In this document: positions 5,027 to 6,047 of the stretch, in pieces
How the letters are laid out: the number at the start of each line of letters is the position of its first letter
Numbering within the stretch: the first letter of the stretch is position 1
Source of the DNA: Bacteroidales bacterium UBA1204
Lineage (GTDB): Bacteria > Bacteroidota > Bacteroidia > Bacteroidales > F082
Direction of reading: 5' to 3'
Assembly (NCBI GenBank): GCA_002310075.1
Contig: DBXU01000019.1
Coordinates: forward strand, 1 to 6,047
DNA: 6,047 nucleotides
Notes under the pieces: generated by a model
What the model saw: only the letters and a program-made list of their open reading frames with translations
What the model was told of the DNA's origin: nothing
Database searches by the model: none
Position numbers and translations under genes: made by a program

Positions 5027-5665
5027 ATGGGAACAATAAAACAAGGTGTACTAGGAGGCTTCTCCGGCAAGGTCGGCACCGTCATCGGTGCCAGCTGGAA
5101 AGGCACCGCCTACATGCGTGGCCAAGCCACTCATGTCAAGAATCCTCGCACTGCTGCGCAAATCGCACAGCGCACTAAAATGGAATTCGCTCGCAACTTC
5201 CTGCAGCCAGCTGCAGAGTTCATCAATCTAGGCTTCAAAGATGTCGCTAAACATCAGTCGCCACTCAATTATGCCGCATCTCAGATGATGCGCAATGCTA
5301 TTGCTGGAGATTATCCTGATTATTCACCAATCTACTCGAAGTTGAAATGGTCTCACGGCCTGCTCACTACTCCAATAGTTGAAACAGTCTATGCCAACTA
5401 TGATGCGTTAGATTTCTTGTGGCAGGACAACTCAGGCTCCGGCAACGCCAGGGCTGACGACATCTCTATGGTTGTCGTATGCAACGCAGAGAAGAAAGAA
5501 ATCGCGTATTTCATGAACGGCTTCACCCGCTCAACTCAGAGCACACACTGCGAATTACCCGAAAGTTGGGTCGATGATCATGTACATGTTTACATCACAA
5601 TGCGCTCAGCTGATGGCAAGCTCATCTCAAACTCCCACTATTGTGGAGAATTCTTACTCGAATAA
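5027..5665 (+). CDS. DUF6266 family protein, array gene 5 (subtype A)
   Basis: The 212-residue product has the constant head (GTIKQGVLGGFSGKVGTVIG) and the QATHVKNPRTAAQ block, followed by a subtype A body: FLQPAAEFINLGFKDVAK, YAASQMMRNAIAGDYPDYSPIYSKL, WQDNSGSGNARADDISMV and a SNSHYCGE-type end. It is the nearest relative in the window of the headless protein encoded at 1563-2138, aligning with it from about residue 53 to the C-terminus. It shares the leader AAAACATTAAAGA(A)TT with gene 1, the other subtype A member of the array. It is the last gene of the run; a terminator starts two bases after its stop codon. No signal peptide, membrane span or catalytic motif. Function unknown. Confidence 0.87.
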   Translation: MGTIKQGVLGGFSGKVGTVIGASWKGTAYMRGQATHVKNPRTAAQIAQRTKMEFARNFLQPAAEFINLGFKDVAKHQSPLNYAASQMMRNAIAGDYPDYSPIYSKLKWSHGLLTTPIVETVYANYDALDFLWQDNSGSGNARADDISMVVVCNAEKKEIAYFMNGFTRSTQSTHCELPESWVDDHVHVYITMRSADGKLISNSHYCGEFLLE

Positions 5666-5666
5666 C

Positions 5667-5694
5667 AAAAAAACCGCCTCAAAGCGGTTTTTTT
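5667..5694 (+). terminator. Intrinsic terminator of the DUF6266 array
   Basis: AAAAAAACCGC (5667-5677) and GCGGTTTTTTT (5684-5694) form a perfect 11-bp stem around the loop CTCAAA. The A-run of the 5' arm and the T-run of the 3' arm allow function on either strand. It begins two bases after the stop of the last array gene. Confidence 0.93.
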
Positions 5695-5717
5695 ATGCTT
5701 AAATGAAAAAAATTTTT

Positions 5718-5725
5718 TATCTTTG
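5718..5725 (+). promoter_or_regulatory. Bacteroidota-type -7 promoter element
   Basis: TATCTTTG matches TAnnTTTG exactly, in an AT-rich stretch just downstream of the array terminator. I see no convincing -33 TTTG at the usual distance. Transcription would begin near 5731 and run into the hairpin at 5763-5796, with no protein-coding frame between. Confidence 0.55.
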
Positions 5726-5730
5726 TGGTG

Positions 5731-5796
5731 CTAAATCATTAGCAGACTCAGTTAAAGTTCTGGTGCATTTATGTCTTCATAGATGCACTTTTTTTT
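5731..5796 (+). ncRNA. Candidate small RNA
   Basis: An exact TAnnTTTG box (5718-5725) is followed within about 65 nt by a strong intrinsic terminator, and no open frame of useful length lies between (the only ATG, at 5771, gives three codons). The body includes TTAGCAGACTCAGTTAAAG and a second TGGTGC (5761-5766) repeating one at 5726-5731; the first copy could compete for pairing with GCAC of the terminator arm. Both ends are inferred. It may instead be a leader left behind by a lost gene. Confidence 0.4.
5763..5796 (+). terminator. Intrinsic terminator of the small transcript
   Basis: GTGCATTTATG (5763-5773) and CATAGATGCAC (5778-5788) form an 11-bp stem with one G-U wobble and a TCTT loop, followed directly by T8 (5789-5796). 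It is independent of the array terminator about 70 nt upstream. Confidence 0.88.
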
Positions 5797-5810
5797 CTTA
5801 GTTTTTTTCG

Positions 5811-5829
5811 TCTACCCTACAGCTACCCA
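5811..5829. repeat. Degenerate GGGTAG doublet
   Basis: On the minus strand TTGGGTAGCTG is followed by TAGGGTAGACG, two units in 11-bp register sharing GGGTAG. They resemble the GGTAG units at 2251-2280 and may be the same kind of protein-binding site. Confidence 0.35.
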
Positions 5830-5942
5830 ATTCAATTCCGATCCCATGTATAGTAATTTTTCTCAATCTTCGGAAATCTTTGCTTTTCCTAGTGAAATCT
5901 CTTGTTTTTGCTTGCGTTTATTAGGATGATAGTAATGTCTTC

Positions 5943-5964
5943 GGTGGCTACATGGTGGCTACAT
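5943..5964. repeat. Perfect tandem 11-bp repeat near the tRNA
   Basis: GGTGGCTACAT occurs twice with no spacer (5943-5953, 5954-5964) and is followed by GGG. It lies just beyond the tRNA terminator, where the arm sites of an integrated element would be expected. The core GTGGCTAC is related to GGCTACCT before the array and to GGTGGCTGC at 109-117. Confidence 0.75.
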
Positions 5965-5971
5965 GGGAAAG

Positions 5972-6006
5972 AAAAATCCCCTGTAAATCGTTGATTTACA
6001 GGGGAT
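5972..6006 (-). terminator. Intrinsic terminator of the tRNA transcript
   Basis: The arms ATCCCCTGTAAATC (5976-5989) and GATTTACAGGGGAT (5993-6006) are a perfect 14-bp inverted repeat with a 3-nt loop. Read on the minus strand it is followed by a T-run (5976-5972). It lies about 17 nt after the tRNA 3' end, in the right orientation to end tRNA transcription. Confidence 0.85.
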
Positions 6007-6023
6007 TACATCTAAAAAATCCG

Positions 6024-6047
6024 TACCCAGGGCCGGGATCGAACCGG
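6024..6047 (-). tRNA. tRNA gene, 3' part (truncated by window edge)
   Basis: On the minus strand CCGG-TTCGATC-CCGGC (6047-6032) is a canonical T-arm with the invariant TTCRA loop; its fifth base pair needs one base beyond the window. CCTGGGT (6031-6025) would be the 3' strand of the acceptor stem and A6024 the discriminator base. CCA is not encoded, the next bases being CGG. The anticodon lies outside the window, so the amino acid cannot be assigned. Confidence 0.85.

Noticed and set aside
2321..5665. Diversity-generating retroelement or CRISPR-like repeat explanation for the array
   Set aside because: No reverse transcriptase or template/variable repeat pair is visible, differences among genes are not concentrated at adenines, and the repeated units are full genes with no short regular spacers.
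2321..5665. Polymorphic toxin interpretation (constant head, toxic tails)
   Set aside because: The tails show no nuclease, deaminase or other toxin signature, and no small immunity genes lie between the array genes.

Overview
The window reads as an accessory region of a member of the Bacteroidales (Bacteroides/Prevotella-like). The evidence is a tandem family of DUF6266-type proteins, which I know almost only from Bacteroidota, promoters of the Bacteroidota type (TAnnTTTG), starts preceded by A-rich leaders instead of Shine-Dalgarno sites, and AT-rich gaps between genes. I cannot name the species.

Layout. 1-437 has no convincing gene but several inverted repeats and long T-runs. 438-1361 (minus) is a Fic-domain protein with an N-terminal helix-turn-helix; its promoter is interleaved with a 12-bp sequence that occurs twice and a nearby inverted copy of its core, a likely self-regulatory operator. 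1446-2207 is a small module: a 43-bp repeat plus terminator, a divergent DUF6266 relative that has lost the family's hallmark N-terminus (1563-2138), then the same 43-bp repeat plus terminator. 2321-5665 is an uninterrupted same-strand run of five DUF6266 genes with gaps of 20-32 nt, closed by a strong intrinsic terminator. 5718-5796 looks like a stand-alone promoter-to-terminator unit encoding a small RNA of about 65 nt. The right edge holds the 3' end of a minus-strand tRNA gene and its terminator.

The five array proteins share a nearly invariant N-terminus (about 45 residues) and split after it into two C-terminal subtypes, in the order A-B-B-B-A; the detached gene at 1563 belongs to subtype A. 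Subtype-specific leaders travel with the genes, so the units seem to have duplicated as leader plus gene. Tandem 11-bp repeats rich in GGTAG/GTAGCC lie just before the array and again between the array and the tRNA. With the tRNA they suggest that the region is, or was, part of an element integrated by a tyrosine recombinase, though no recombinase gene is in view.

The most interesting candidate system is the constant-head/variable-tail DUF6266 array with its detached headless member, flanked by an autoregulated Fic protein and integration-like repeats. Its biological function is not known to me, and I assign none.
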